A stretch of 64,000 bases of DNA from Henckelia pumila (GCF_033568475.1 NC_133123.1:54691522-54755521), one strand, 5' to 3'. Numbered from the stretch's first letter, positions 44,301-57,390 are shown. Notes: generated from the sequence alone by a model not told the origin. Numbers and translations: made by a program.

Positions 44301-45736
44301 TGAGTTCCCTTCGTACCAGTTCAGTTTCGAAGGCGGTGGAGGAGTGTTGTTCTTTGGGATTCACGTTCCGTCATAAGAAAGAACAGCAAGGGATTTGTGT
44401 TTCTTCTGTGCTTCCAGAGCCAGCATTGTATCGACGAATCCGAGAAGCACAGAATTATGATCTGAAGACTCAGAAGTTGGCCCGTTTGGCTGAGGGTGAT
44501 AATACTTCTGGTTTTCATCTGCAAGAAGACGGTCTCTTGTGTCTTTCTAGTCGAGTTGTGGTACCCTAGGATTCTAATTTGAGGGATGAGATCTTATCGC
44601 AAGCTCACCGTAGTCGATTCTCTATACATCCAGGAAGCATGAAGATGTATAAGGATCTTTGCACACTGTTTTGGTGGAAAGGGATGAAGCGCAGCGTTTA
44701 TCAGTTTGTATCGCGATGCCTTGTGTGTCAGCAGGTCAAGGAAGAGTTTAGACGACCCGGAGGGTTACTTCACAGCTTAGAGATTCCTGAGTGGAAGTGG
44801 GAGCATGTGATGATGGATTTTGTCACCCACTTGCCTATGTCTTCCAGGAATTGTGATGCTATTTGGATTGTTGTGGATCGATTATCGAAGTCAGCGCATT
44901 TTCTTCCCTATAACCGCGACTATACCTTTTATAGGATGGCGTAATTGTATGTGCGGGAGAACGTTCGATTGCATGGCATTCGGTTGAGCATTGTCAGTGA
45001 TAGAGATCCGAGATTCACCTCGAGATTTTGGGGTAGTTTCCAGCGAGCCCTTGGTACTACTTTGAGCCTGAGTATGGCTTATCATCCCGAGACAGATGGA
45101 CAGTTCGAGCGTACTATTTGCACTTTAGAGGATATGCTTCGCATGACAGTGATGGATTTTGGTCCAGCGTGGCATGATCATTTACCATTGGTGGAGTTCG
45201 CTTACAACAATAGTTTCCATCACAGCATTGGCATGGCACCATTTGAGGCTCTTTATGGACGTCGTTGTCGTACACCTTTGTTTTGGGACGAGGTTGGCAA
45301 ACGTCAGGTTGAGGGTCCTCAGATGATTCAGCAGATGACAGATGCAATGGAGTTGATCCGACGCAGGATTAAGGCTGCCCAGGATCGACAGGCGAATTAC
45401 GCCAATGCTCACCGGAGGCCGTTACACTTCGAGGTGGGAGAGCATGTATTCTTGCGTGTGTCACCTTTTTGGAAGGTGAGGAGGTTCGGTCGCAAAGGTA
45501 AGCTGACACCGAGATTTATTGGTCCTATCGAGATTCTCGAGAAGGTTGGGGACGTGGCTTATCATCTAGCTTTGCCACCAGATCTTTTGGGGATCCATGA
45601 TGTGTTCCACGTGTCCTTGTTGAGACAGTATGTGGCGGATGAGTCACATATTTTTCATCCAACCGAGGTACAGTTAGATCAGGATCTATCGTATGTGGAG
45701 AAACCCCTACGGATTCTAGACAGGAAGGACAAGGTA
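41386..45736 (+). pseudogene. E4 gag-pol remains, main part
   Basis: Parts in order are a gag capsid region (GGRWGDPNDRRHRRGEP at the start; FLQGLNPKIH), a double zinc-knuckle region near 42144-42240, and a protease motif [11 protein letters not shown] near 42514-42540. RT follows ([15 protein letters not shown]) near 43190-43550, then RNase H ([18 protein letters not shown]) near 43960-44010. The integrase zinc region is near 44590-44740, and the integrase core and C-terminal domain (GPIEILEKVGDVAYHLALPP) run to the E5 insertion. The order RT, RNase H, integrase marks Ty3/gypsy. Broken, with roughly ten breaks. The last part of pol lies beyond E5 at 60324. Confidence 0.9.
45732..45736. repeat. 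E5 left target-site duplication (aggta)
   Basis: aggta is matched exactly at 60319-60323, beyond the right end of E5. It lies within the 3' end of E4 pol. Confidence 0.93.
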
Positions 45737-47077
45737 TGTAGTGACCCTTACCCGGATCACCTACTAAACAGAACTTATGCATGCAATTAACTTAATTAAA
45801 CAGATATCAGAATAAAACTGCGGAAACCATAAACAATATACAATCCCAAGTAAAGGAATCTGTAATTTATCCAATAATATACAACCAAATCGAATAGCTG
45901 TATAAACCCAAATAATAGTAATAAAACCTAAGCGAAGCTCCAGCTGGCCAACCACTGACTAGCCCCTCCTGGATCCACCCTCCTCGTCCAATCGCAAACC
46001 TGCCCCATGGAATAGGGTGTCCAGAAAATATAGAGTACGAGACGTGAGCATAAAACGCTCAGTGCGAGAGTATGAGTATACATGCATGCAAAGTGAACTC
46101 CCTATAGACTCGAGGTCAAGGATCAGATAACAGAGACAGACCGGGCCCTGGTATGTAGCACGTTGTGCCGTCGCTTCAGGAGGTGGCTCCCATACCGAGA
46201 TAACCGTGGATACGCCGGACCCAAATCGATGGAAGTCTATCCACTAACAGGATAGGGTACAACCCTACTAACAGACATCTCGAAAGAGATACAGCAAGAT
46301 GCAAATGAATGCAGCATAATATCATGGCATATAAATCATGCAGTCACATAATACATGCATACTCAGTCAGGATATCTCGAACAGTACTTTCGTACCTCAA
46401 AACAGTGCAAGCTCTACCAACTCTAGGTCCACGCCTATAGTCTGCTCTACATTGCCAAATGATACTACTATCATTAAAGTGCTCTAAAAGCCTTAAATAA
46501 GCTATTGCATACTCCTAAATATTTATAGGAAGCAAAAGCTATACCTTCGTCCGTCGTTAGCCCTTTGATGTCGATGCCTCCAGAACTTGGGCACAACTCC
46601 GCTACGCTACCGAATGCCTCGCCGACCGCCGGGTCAAGCCTAGCAAGGCTAGAACAACTCGAATAGACTAGAAAGGAGAGGGAAACACTCGGAATTGGCA
46701 ATTGGAAATGAAGCCTCGGCCCTCTATTTATAGACAACGATCGGAACTTCCGATCCTTGATCGAAACGTCCGAACCTCGATCGGAACGTCCGATCCTGCC
46801 ATCGGAGCTTCCGAAGATCCTGATCTGCCACGTGTCAAAATATCACTTGTTGACTTCGGATAGGGGTGATCGGAGCTTCCGATCCTGATCGGAGCTTCCG
46901 ATCCAACCACACGTCATGCCTGACGTAATATCATCGGTGATTCCGATCGCTCATCGGAGCTTCCGATCCTGTTCGGAGCTTCCGATCATGCCTTCGGAGC
47001 TTCCGATCCGTCCGATACCCAATTTATATAATTAGCATTAATCCTTTAATTACTCAATTAGGGTACGGGCTACTACA
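45737..47077 (-). repeat. E5 3' LTR (left)
   Basis: 1341 bp and the same length as both E6 LTRs. It is an inverted match to the E6 LTRs. On the minus strand it carries the palindrome array (47010-46738), a TATA-like box near 46731-46724 and the conserved block near 46560-46480. Confidence 0.93.
46738..47010 (-). promoter_or_regulatory. E5 3' LTR: array of imperfect palindromes upstream of TATA
   Basis: About ten units of the cggagcttccga, cggaacgtccga and cggaacttccga type. They are interspersed with tgacgt/acgtca (near 46910-46925) and a G-box-like ccacgtgtc (near 46829-46837), immediately upstream, in element orientation, of tataaata. Confidence 0.62.
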
Positions 47078-47092
47078 TTCTCCCCCACTTAA
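47078..47092 (-). other. E5 polypurine tract
   Basis: On the minus strand aagtgggggagaa directly precedes the 3' LTR. Confidence 0.87.
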
Positions 47093-47199
47093 GATATTTC
47101 GTCCTCGAAATCAGATCTTAAGTACCGAATGCAAATACAGAAATCAGAAACATTCTTTATTCAAATCAAACGTTTACAAAGTTTGCAACTGAATACAAA

Positions 47200-50100
47200 T
47201 TAAAGAATGAAATCAAAACAACTCAGGATGGTCTTTACGCATCCCTCAAGCTCCCAAGTAGCTTCCTCAGTGCCTCGGCGCTGCCACTGAACTAAAACCA
47301 AAGGAATGACTTTGTTCCGTAAAACCTTATCCTTATAATCCAAGATACGAAGAGGTTTCTCAACATAAGTCAAATCCTTGTCTACCTGAACCTCAGACCG
47401 CTGCAGAATATGAGATTCATCCGCCACATACCGTCGCAACAGAGATACGTGAAACACATCGTGAATACTGGATAGATGCGGTGGCAAAGCTAGTCGATAA
47501 GCCAAATCGCCAATGCTCTCCAAGATCTCAAACGGACCGATAAATCTGGGAGATAACTTGCCCTTAAGGCCAAATCTGAGAATCTTTTGGAAAGGTGACA
47601 CTCTAAAAAACACTTTCTCCCCGACCTCGAACTGCAAGGGCCTACGCTTGATATTAGCATAGCTGGCCTGACGATCCTGTGCAGTCTTAATCCATTTTTT
47701 GATCTGATCAATAATGTCTATCGCCTGCTAGATAAACTCCGGTCCCTCAGCCTGTCTCTCCCCCACTTCTTCCCAGAAGAGTGGAGTACGACAACGTCGC
47801 CCATACAACGCCTCAAAAGGTGCCATCCCAATACTAGTGTGATAGCTGTTGTTGTAAGCGAACTCGATCAACGGCAAATGATCCTGCCAGGCTGAACCAA
47901 AATCCATGACGCACGCTCTAAGCATATACTCTAACGGACGGATAGTGCTCTCTGACTGACCATCAGTCTCCGGATGATAGGCTGTACTCAAACTAAGAGT
48001 AGTACCCATCACACGCTGAACACTCCACTCCCCCAGAATCTAGAAGTAAACCTGGGGTCCCGATCGCTGACAATGCGCACAGGAACTCCATGAAGTCGAA
48101 CGATCTCCTGAATGTACATCCGTGCCATGCGATCCACAGAGTACTCTCGGCTATAGGCAATGAAATGCGCTGACTTGGTGAGTCGGTCAACCACAACCCA
48201 GATAGCATCACAGTTCCTCAGGGATACCGGCAAATGGGTCACAAAGTCCATTGTGATAAACTCCCATTTCCATTCAGGAATAGGCAGACTGTGAAGCAAT
48301 CCTCCAGGTCGTCGGTGCTCTGCCTTGACCTGTTGACACACCAAATATCTCGAAACAAACTGATAAACACTGCATTTCATTCCCTTCTACCAAAAACGAG
48401 TACGGAGATCCTTGTACATCTTGTTGCTCCCAAGATGAATACTCAACTTAGTGTGATGCGCCTGAGACAAAATCTCCTCTCGTAACTCTTCATCCTGCGG
48501 AATCACAAGCCTACCAGACAAACACAGAAAAGCCATCTGACTGATAATGAAATCCAGATGAGCTACCCTCGTTAGCTAGATGAGCTAAACGCTGGGTTTT
48601 CGTATCAGACATCTGAGCATCTCGGATCCGCGAATACAAGGCTGGCTCAGATAATATCGAAAACATCTGGATACTATGCATACCTTTCTTATGCTTGAAG
48701 GTATAACCTGAAGTACAACAGTCACTGATCGCACTAGACATCGAACAAGTCTGAAGTGCGGATAGTCGCACCTTGTGACTCAAAGCATCAGCGGTGAGAT
48801 TAGCAGCTCCCGGATGGTACTTAATCTCACAATCATAGTCCTTAAGCAAGTCCATCCAACGTCTCTGCCTCATGTTCAACTCCGCCTGAGTGAACAAATA
48901 CTTGAGACTCTTATGGTCGGTGAAGATCTTAAATTTCTCGCCATACAGATAACGACGCCAGATCTTCAAAGAGAACACAATGGCTGCCAATTCCAAATCA
49001 TGGACTGGGTAGTTGTCCTCGTGAAGCTTCAGCTGTCTAGAAGTGTATGCGATCACATGCCCATTCTGAGTCAGGACACAACATAACCCCTGAAGAGAAG
49101 CATCCGTGTAAACTACATACCCTCCAGATCCTGACGGTAATGCCAACATCGGCGCAGAAGTCAACCGTCGTCGAAGCTCACAGAAATTCTCCTCACACTC
49201 GGAGGACCACTCGAAATCCACACCCTTGCGGGTAAGCTGCGTCAACGGTCGAGCTAACTGAGAGAAGTTCAGAATGAAGCGACGATAATACCCTGCTAGA
49301 CCCAGAAAACTACGGATCTCAGCAACTGTCGTCGGACGCGACCAATTAAGTACCGCTTCAATCTTTCTTGGATCAACAGAAATCCCTTCCCTGGATATGA
49401 TATGGCCAAGAAAGACCACTCTATCCATCCAGAACTCACACTTGCTCAGCTTGGCGTACAACTGCTCATCTCGAAGAGTCTGTAGTACTAACCGCAAGTG
49501 AGAAACTTGTTCTTCCGTATTACGCGAATACACCAAGATGTCGTCAATAAAGACCACGACAAACTTGTCCAAATACTCCCTGAAGACACGGTTCATCAGA
49601 TCCATGAATATAGCCGGCGCATTAGTCAAACCAAATGGCATCACTAGGAACTCGTAATGCCCATAGCGAGTACGGAATGCAGTCTTGGCTACATCCTGAT
49701 CACGGACTCTCAACTGATGATACCCAGATCTCAAGTCAATCTTGGAGTAAACTGATGTGCCCTGCAACTGGTCAAACAAGTCATCAATACTAGGCAACGG
49801 ATACTTGTTCTTCACAGTGACTCGATTCAGCTTTCGATAGTCAATCCACAGCCGCATCGACCCATCCTTCTTCTTCACGAAGAGAACAGGAGCTCCCCAA
49901 GGAGATACACTAGGACGAATGTACCCCTTGTCCAAAAGATTCTGTAGCTGATTCTTCAAATCACGCATCTCTGACGGAGCCAGACGATACGGTGCTCTAG
50001 AAATAGGCGAAGTACCCGGCATCAACTCTATGCCAAACTCGACTTCCCTAGCAGGAGAAAAACCCGGAATCTCATCAGGAAATACATCTGAAAATTCATC

Positions 50101-51449
50101 CACAACAGGAATTCTCTCTATCCCAATACTCTCAGCGGAAAAATCAACTGCATAGATAAGGTAGCCTTCCCCGCCAGACTCTAGAGCTCGACAAGCTCTC
50201 AAAGCTGATACCAAAGGCATCGGGGGTCGCGCTCCCTCACCATAGAAAAACCAGCTCTCGCTCCCCTCCGGATGAAAGCGTACTAATCTCTGATAGCAGT
50301 CCACTGAAGCTCGATAGGTAGTCAACATATCTATTCCCAGAATGCAATCAAAGTCGTCCATCGCCAGGACCATGAGATTTGAAATCAAAATGTTACCCTC
50401 AAACTCTAAAGGGCAACCCATCACTAGATGCTTAGCCAAAGCAGATTGGCCCGTCGGAGTAGAAACAGACATCACTACGTCTAGTGCAATGCATGGTAAC
50501 TTATGCCTCTTAACAAAACGTGCAGAAATGAAGGAATGAGATGCACCAGTGTCAATAAGTACAAGAGCAGGTATACCATAAAGCAGAAATGTACCTGCAA
50601 TGACTTTCTCATTCTCCTCCACTGCCTGATCATTTCTCAGGGCAAACACCTGGCCAGAAGCTCGTGGCCTCAAATGAGAACTCCCAGCAGACTGTCCCTA
50701 CGACCTCTACTGAACGGTGGCCTGAGAGCCCGATCCTGAACCAGAACCAGAACCAGAACCGCCTCCCCCAGACAGTGGACAATCCCTCCGGATATGACCA
50801 GTCTCTCCACAATGGAAACAAGCTCTAGAAGCTCTACGGCACTTGTCGGATGGATGGTTCTTCCCACAGTGATCACACTTGTCCTTCTTACCGAAACGGA
50901 CAACACCTCCAGAACCAGAGGAAGAAGAAGATCCAGACTTCTTGAAAGTTTGGGCACGGGGACCCAAAGAACTAGCAGGCCATGACTGAGGGAAAGACCT
51001 GTTCCGTCGAATAGTGTCCTCCGCCTGGAGACAACGGCTCACCAAACCCTCGTAGGACATGTCGTCGCCAACCGCCACACGGTCATGGATCTCAGGGTTA
51101 AGGCCCTGAAGGAACAGATTATTTTTCATCTCTGAGCTATCAGCAATCTCGAGGCAATAGGATAGTAGATCAAAGAACCTCTGCTGATACTCATCGATAG
51201 ACATGTCTCCCTGTCGCAGACTCAGTAGCTCGCCTGCCTTCGGCTGACGGAGTGCAGGAGGAAAATACCGCTTTTGGAAAGTTGTGCGGAACTCGGCCCA
51301 GGTGGCCACTCCTCTTGCCGCAACAAAAGGTGCAGAAGTAAACCTCCACCACCTGCGCGCACGCCCATCCAGAAGATAGCCAAGGGTCTCCACCTTCTGC
51401 TCCTCGGTGCATTGGAAAGTCTGAAAAGTCGTCTCCATGCAGTCTAACC
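47200..51449 (-). pseudogene. E5 gag-pol remains, main part
   Basis: Reading on the minus strand from 51449 downward, the parts are gag capsid (METTFQTFQ; FLQGLNPEIHDRV) and a zinc-knuckle pair (CDHCGKNHPSDKC; CFHCGETGHIRRDC) near 50890-50790. Next come the protease [10 protein letters not shown] near 50560-50530, RT (FIDDILVYS) near 49560-49530, RNase H (YTDASLQGL) near 49120-49090, and the integrase zinc region, core and C-terminal domain. The chromodomain-like tail (EEATWELE) lies near 47260-47240. The RT-RNase H stretch is well preserved. Broken, with roughly five breaks. The gag start lies beyond E6 at 58936. Confidence 0.92.
51445..51449. repeat. E6 left target-site duplication (taacc)
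   Basis: taacc is matched exactly at 58745-58749. The site is inside E5 gag. Confidence 0.94.
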
Positions 51450-52790
51450 TGTAGTAGCCCGTGCCCTAATTGAGCAATTAAAGGATTAATGCTAATTAAT
51501 TGAATTAGGCATTGGACGGATCGGAAGCTCCGAAGGCACGATCGGAAGCTCCGAACAGGATCGGAAGCTCCGATGAGCGATCGGAGGCACCGATCGATAT
51601 TACGTCAGGCATGACGTGTGGTTGGATCGGAAGCTCCGATCAGGACCGGAGGCTCCGATCACCCCTATCCGGAGTCATCAAGTGATATTTTGACACGTGG
51701 CAAATCAGGATCTTCGGAAGCTCCGATGACAGGATCGGACGTTCCGATCGAGGTTCGGACGTTCCGATCGAGGATCGGAGGCTCCGATCGTTGTCTATAA
51801 ATAGAAGGCCTAGGCTTCATTTCTCCTTGCCAATTCCGGATTTCCTCTCTATTTCTAGTCATATTCGAGTTGTTCTAGCCTTCCTAGGCTTGAACCGGGA
51901 TTCGTCTAGACGTTCGGTAGTCGTAGCGGAGTTGTGCCCAAGTTTTGGAGGCATCGACATCAAAGGGCTAACGACGGACGAAGGTATAGCTTTTGCTCCC
52001 TATAAATATTTAGGAGTATGCAATAGCTTAGTTAAGGCTTTTAGAGCACTTTAATGATAGTAGTATCATTTGGCAGTGTAGAGCAGACTATAGGCGTGGA
52101 CCTAGAGTTGGTAGAGCTTTCACTGTTTTGAGGTACGAAAGTACTGTTCGAGATATCCTGACTGAGTATGCATGTATTATGTGACTGCATGATTTATATG
52201 CCATGATATTATGCTGCATTCATTTGCATCTTGTTGTATCTCTTTCGAGACGTCTGTTAGTAGGGTTGTACCCTATCCTGTTAGTGGATGGACTTCCATC
52301 GATTTGGGTCCGGCGTATCCACGGTTATCTCGGTATGGGAGCCACCTCCTGAAGCGACGGCACAGCGTGCTACATACCAGGGCCCGGTCTGTCTCTGTTA
52401 TCTGATCCTTGACCTCGAGTCTATTGGGAGTTCACTTTGCATGCATGTATACTCATACTATCGCACTGAGCGTTTTATGCTCACGTCTCGTACTCTGTAT
52501 TTTCTGGACACCCTATTCCATGGGGCAGGTTTGCGATTGGACGAGGAGGGTGGATCCAGGAGGGGCTAGTCAGTGGTTGGCCAGCTGGAGCTTCGTCTAG
52601 GTTTTATTACTGTTGGTTGGGTTTATACAGCTATTCGATTTGGTTGTACATTATTGGATAATTACAGATTCCTTTACTTGGGATTGTATAATGTTATTGG
52701 ATTCCGCAGTTTTATTCTGATATCTGTTTAATTAAGTTAATTGCATGCATAAGTTCTGTTTAGTAGGTGATCCGGGTAAGGGTCACTACA
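51450..52790 (+). repeat. E6 5' LTR
   Basis: TGTAGTAGCCCGTGCC...GGTCACTACA, 1341 bp. The palindrome array is at 51530-51792, a TATA-like ctataaata at 51795-51803, and the conserved block at 51966-52050. If transcription starts shortly after the TATA box, U3 is about 375 bp and R plus U5 about 960 bp. Confidence 0.94.
51530..51792 (+). promoter_or_regulatory. E6 5' LTR: array of ten imperfect palindromes upstream of TATA
   Basis: I count ten units: cggaagctccga (five), cggaggctccga (two), cggacgttccga (two) and cggaggcaccga (one). They are spread over about 260 bp and end next to the ctataaata box. Between them lie an inverted TACGTCA/TGACGTG pair (51601-51618) and a G-box-like acacgtggc (51693-51701). 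The layout looks like a dense U3 enhancer. The motif identity is my inference and the binding protein is unknown. Confidence 0.65.
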
Positions 52791-52794
52791 TTTA

Positions 52795-52806
52795 TGGTAT
52801 CAGAGC
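52795..52806 (+). other. E6 primer-binding site
   Basis: TGGTATCAGAGC, complementary to initiator tRNA-Met, lies four bases after the 5' LTR. Confidence 0.95.
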
Positions 52807-52855
52807 ATGCAAAAGATTTCTTGGGATTTAGTCTCATCTTTAGGTATTTTTGTAG

Positions 52856-55800
52856 ATGTCAAATCGTAACGACCAGAGTTCTCATGGCAGTGTTGGTGGG
52901 CGTTGGGGTGATGCCGACCGGGAGCCTCGTCGAGAACGGCGTCATCGTCACCATGACAACGAGCATTTCACTGTGCGTCGATTCTTAGCTATGGGTCCTA
53001 AGCCCTTAGTTGGAGGTGAGTCTCCGGAGGATGCGGAGAACTGGTTAGACCGCATGGAAACGACTTTTCAGACTTTCCAATGCATCGATGAGCAGAAGGT
53101 GGAGACCCTTGGCTATCTTCTGGATGGGCGTGCGCGTAGGTGGTGGAGGTTTACTTCTGCACCTTTTGTTGCGGCGAGAGGAGTGGCCACCTGGGCCGAG
53201 TTCCGCACAGCTTTCCAAAAGCGGTATTTTCCTCCTGCATTCCGACAGTCGAAGGCAGGCGAGCTACTGAGTCTGCGACAGGGAGCCATGTCTATCGATG
53301 AGTATCAGCAGAGGTTCTTTGATCTGCTATCCTATTGCCCCGAGATTGCTGATAGCTCAGAGATGAAGTATAATCTGTTCCTTCAGGGCCTTAACCCTGA
53401 GATCCATGACCGTGTGGCGGTTGGAGACGACATGTCCTACGAGGGTTTGGTGAGCCGTTGTCACCAGGCGGAGGACAGCATTCGGCGAAACAGGTCTTTC
53501 CCTCAGTCGAGGCCTGCTAGTTCTTTGGGTCCCCGTGCCCAAACTTTCAAGAAGTCTGGATCTTCTTCTTCCTCTGGTTCTGGAGGTATTGTCCGTTATG
53601 GTAAGAAGGACAAGTGTGATCACTGTGGGAAGAACCATCCTTTCGACAAGTGCCGCAGAGCTTCTGGAGCTTGTTTTCGTTGTGGAGAGACTGGTCATAT
53701 CCAGAGGGATTGTCCACAGTCTGGGGGAGGCGGTTCTGGTTCTGGTTCAGGATCGGGTTCTCAGGCCACCGTTCAGCAGAGGTCGCAGGGACAGTCTGCT
53801 GGGAGTTCTCATTTGAGGCCACGAGCTTCTGGCCAGGTGTTTGCCCTGAGACATGATCAGGCTGTGGAGGAGAATGAGAAAGTCATCGCAGATACATTTA
53901 TGCTTTATGGTATACCTGCTCTTGTACTTATTGACACTGGTGCATCTCATTCCTTCATTTCTGCACGTTTTGTTAAGAGGCATAAGTTACCATGCATTGC
54001 ACTAGACGTAGTGATGTCTGTTTCTACTCCGACGGGCCAATCTGCTTTGGCTAAGCGTCTAGTGATGGGTTGCCCTTTAGAGTTCGAAGGGAACGTTCTG
54101 TTGGCGAATCTCATGGTCCTGGCGATGGAAGACTTTGATTGCATTCTGGGAATAGATGTGCTGACTACCTATCGAGTTTCAGTGGACTGCTATCAGAGAT
54201 TAGTATGCTTTCATCCGGAAGGGAGTGAGAGTTGGTTTTTCTATGGTGAGGGAGCGCGACCCCCGATGCCTTTGGTATCAGCTTTGAGAGCCTGTCGAGC
54301 TCTAGAGTCTGGCGGGGAAGGCTACCTTATCTATGCAGTTGATTTGTCCGCTGAGAGTATTGGGATAAAGAGCATTCCTGTTGTGGATGAATTTCCAGAT
54401 GTGTTTCCTGATGAGATTCCGGGTTTTCCTCCTGCTAGGGAAGTCGAGTTTGGCATAGAGTTGATGCCGTACTTCGCCTATTTCTAGAGCACCGTATCGT
54501 CTGGCTCCGTCAGAGATGCGTGAGTTAAAGAATCAGCTACAGGATCTTTTGGACAAGGGGTACATTCGTCCTAGTGTATCTCCTTGGGGAGCTCCTGTTC
54601 TCTTCGTGAAGAAGAAGGATGGGTCGTTGCGGCTGTGCATTGACTATCGGCAGCTGAATCGAGTCACTGTGAAGAACAAGTATCCGTTGCCTCGTATTGA
54701 TGACTTGTTTGACCAGCTGCAGGGCACATCAGTTTACTCCAAGATTGACTTGAGATCTGGGTATCATCAGTTGAGAGTCCGTGATCAGGACGTAGCCAAG
54801 ACTGCATTCCGTACTCGCTATGGGCATTACGAGTTCCTAGTGATGCCATTTGGTTAGACTAATGCGCCGGCTATATTCATGGATCTGATGAACCGTGTCT
54901 TTAAGGAGTATTTGGACAAGTTTGTTGTGGTCTTCATTGACGACATCCTGGTTTATTCGCGTAATATGGAAGAGCATATTTCTCACTTGCAGTTGGTACT
55001 ACAGACTCTTCGAGATGAGCAGTTATACGCCAAGCTGAGCAAGTGTGAGTTCTGGATGGATAGAGTGGTTTTTCTTGGCCATATCATATCCAGGGAAGGG
55101 ATTTCTGTTGATCCAAGCAAGATTGAAGCGGTACTTAATTGGTCGCGTCCGACGACGGTTGCTGAGATCCGTAGTTTTCTGGGTCTAGCAGGGTATTATC
55201 GTCGCTTCATTCTAAATTTCTCTCAGTTAGCTCGACCGTTGACGCAACTTACCCGCAAAGGTGTGGATTTCGAGTGGTCCTCCGAGTGTGAGGAGAATTT
55301 CCGTGAGCTTCGACGGCGGTTGACTTCTGCGCCGGTGTTAGCATTACCGTCAGGATCTGGAGGGTATGTAGTTTACACGGATGCTTCTCTTCAGGGGTTA
55401 GGTTGTGTCCTGACTCAGAATGGGCATGTGATCGCATACGCTTCTAGACAGCTGAAGCTTCACGAGGACAATTACCCAGTCCATGATTTGGAATTGGCAG
55501 CCATTGTGTTCGCTTTGAAGATCTAGCGTCATTATCTTTATGGCGAGAAATTTGAGATCTTCACCGACCATAAGAGTCTCAAGTATTTGTTCACTCAGGC
55601 AGAATTGAACATGAGGCAGAGACGTTGGATGGACTTGCTTAAGGACTATGATTGCGAGATTAAGTACCATCCGGGAGCTGCTAATCTCACCGCTGATGCC
55701 TTGAGTCGCAAGGTGCGACTATCCGCACTTCAGACTTGTTCGATGTCTAGTGCGATCAGTGACTGTTGTACTTCAGGTTATACCTTCAAGCATAAGAAAG

Positions 55801-57269
55801 GTATGCAGAGTATCCAAATGTTTGCGATATTATCTGAGCCAGCCTTGTATTCGTGGATCCGAGATGCTCAGATGTCTGATTTGAAGACCCAGCGTTTAGC
55901 TCGTCTAGCTAACGAGGGTAGCTCGTCTGGATTTCATTATCAGTCAGATGGCTTTCTGTGTTTGTCTGGTAGGCTTGTGATTCCACAGGATGAAGAGTTG
56001 CGAGAAGAGATTTTATCTCAGGCACATCGCACTAAGTTGAGTATTCATCCTGGGAGCAACAAGATGTACAAGGATCTCCGTACTCGTTTCTGGTGGAAGG
56101 GAATGAAACGCAGTGTTTATCAGTTTGTTTCGAGATGTTTGGTGTGTCAACAGGTCAAGGCAGAGCACCGACGACCTGGAGGATTGCTCCACAGTCTGCC
56201 TATTCCTGAATGGAAATGAGAGTTTATCACTATGGACTTTGTGACCCATTTGCCGGTATCCCCGAGGAACTGTGATGCTATTTGGGTTGTGGTGGACCGA
56301 CTCACCAATTCAGCGCATTTCATTGCCTATAGCCGAGAGTACTCTGTGGATCGCATGGCACGGATGTACATTCAGGAGATCGTTCGACTTCATGGAGTGC
56401 CTGTGAGCATTGTCAGCGATCGGGACCCCAGGTTTACTTCTAGATTCTGGGGGAGTGTTCAGCGTGCGATGGGTACTACTCTCAGTTTGAGTACAGCCTA
56501 TCATCCGGAGACTGATGGTCAGTCAGAGCGCACTATCCGTACGTTAGAAGATATGCTTAGAGCGTGCGTCATGGATTTTGGTTCAGCCTGGCAGGATCAT
56601 TTGCCGTTGATCGAGTTCGCTTACAACAACAGCTATCACACTAGTATTGGGATGGCACCTTTTGAAGCGTTGTATGGGCGACGTTGTCGTACTCCACTCT
56701 TCTGGGAAGAAGTGGGGGAGAGACAGGGTGAAGGACCGGAGTTTATCCAGCAGGCGATAGACATTGTTGATCAGATCAAGAAACGGATTAAGACTGCACA
56801 GGATCGTCAGGACAGTTATGCTAATATCAAGCGTAGGCCTTTGCAGTTCGAGGTCGGGGAGAAAGTGTTTCTGAGAGTGTCACCTTTCCGCAAGATTCTC
56901 AGGTTTGGCCTTAAGGGCAAGTTGTCTCCCAGATTTATCGGTCCGTTTGAGATCTTGGAGAGCATTGGCGATTTGGCTTATCGACTAGCATTGCCACCGC
57001 ATCTATCCAGCATTCACGACGTGTTCCACGTATCTCTATTGCGACGGTATGTGGCGGATGAATCTCATATTCTGCAGCGGTCTGAGGTTCAGGTAGACAA
57101 GGATTTGACTTATGTTGAGAAACCTCTTCGCATCCTTGATTATAAGGATAAGGTTTTACGGAACAAAGTCATTCCCTTGGTTTTAGTTCAGTGGCAGCGC
57201 CGAGGCACTGAGGAAGCTACTTGGGAGCTTGAGGACAGGATGCGTAAAGACCATCCTGAGTTGTTTTGA
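52856..57269 (+). pseudogene. E6 gag-pol remains
   Basis: The start chosen is MSNRNDQSSHGSVGGRWGDA, which matches the E5 gag start. Gag capsid is followed by two zinc knuckles (CDHCGKNHPFDKC and CFRCGETGHIQRDC, 53615-53713) and a protease motif [10 protein letters not shown] near 53927-53956. RT follows ([14 protein letters not shown] near 54610-54650; FIDDILVYS near 54933-54960), then RNase H ([11 protein letters not shown]) near 55374-55410. The integrase zinc region is near 56020-56160. The integrase core ([24 protein letters not shown]) lies near 56410-56540, with a C-terminal GPFEILESIGDLAYRLALPP block and a chromodomain-like EEATWELED tail ending DHPELF. Gag forms the particle and the enzymes copy and insert the element; the chromodomain is thought to direct it to heterochromatin. 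Broken, with about four or five breaks. Confidence 0.93.
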
Positions 57270-57390
57270 TTTCATTCTTTAAGTTGTATTCAGTTTCAAA
57301 CTCTGTAAACGTTTGATTGAATAAAGAATGTTTCTGATTTCTGTATTTGCATTCGGTACTTAAGATCTGATTTCGAGGACGAAATATCTT

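Noticed and set aside
51791-52569. Frames of 60-93 codons in the E5 and E6 LTRs (MSINRRPRLHF-like, MDFHRFGSGVSTV-like)
   Set aside because: They recur only because the LTR recurs four times, lie in untranslated regions and show no protein family. Chance frames.
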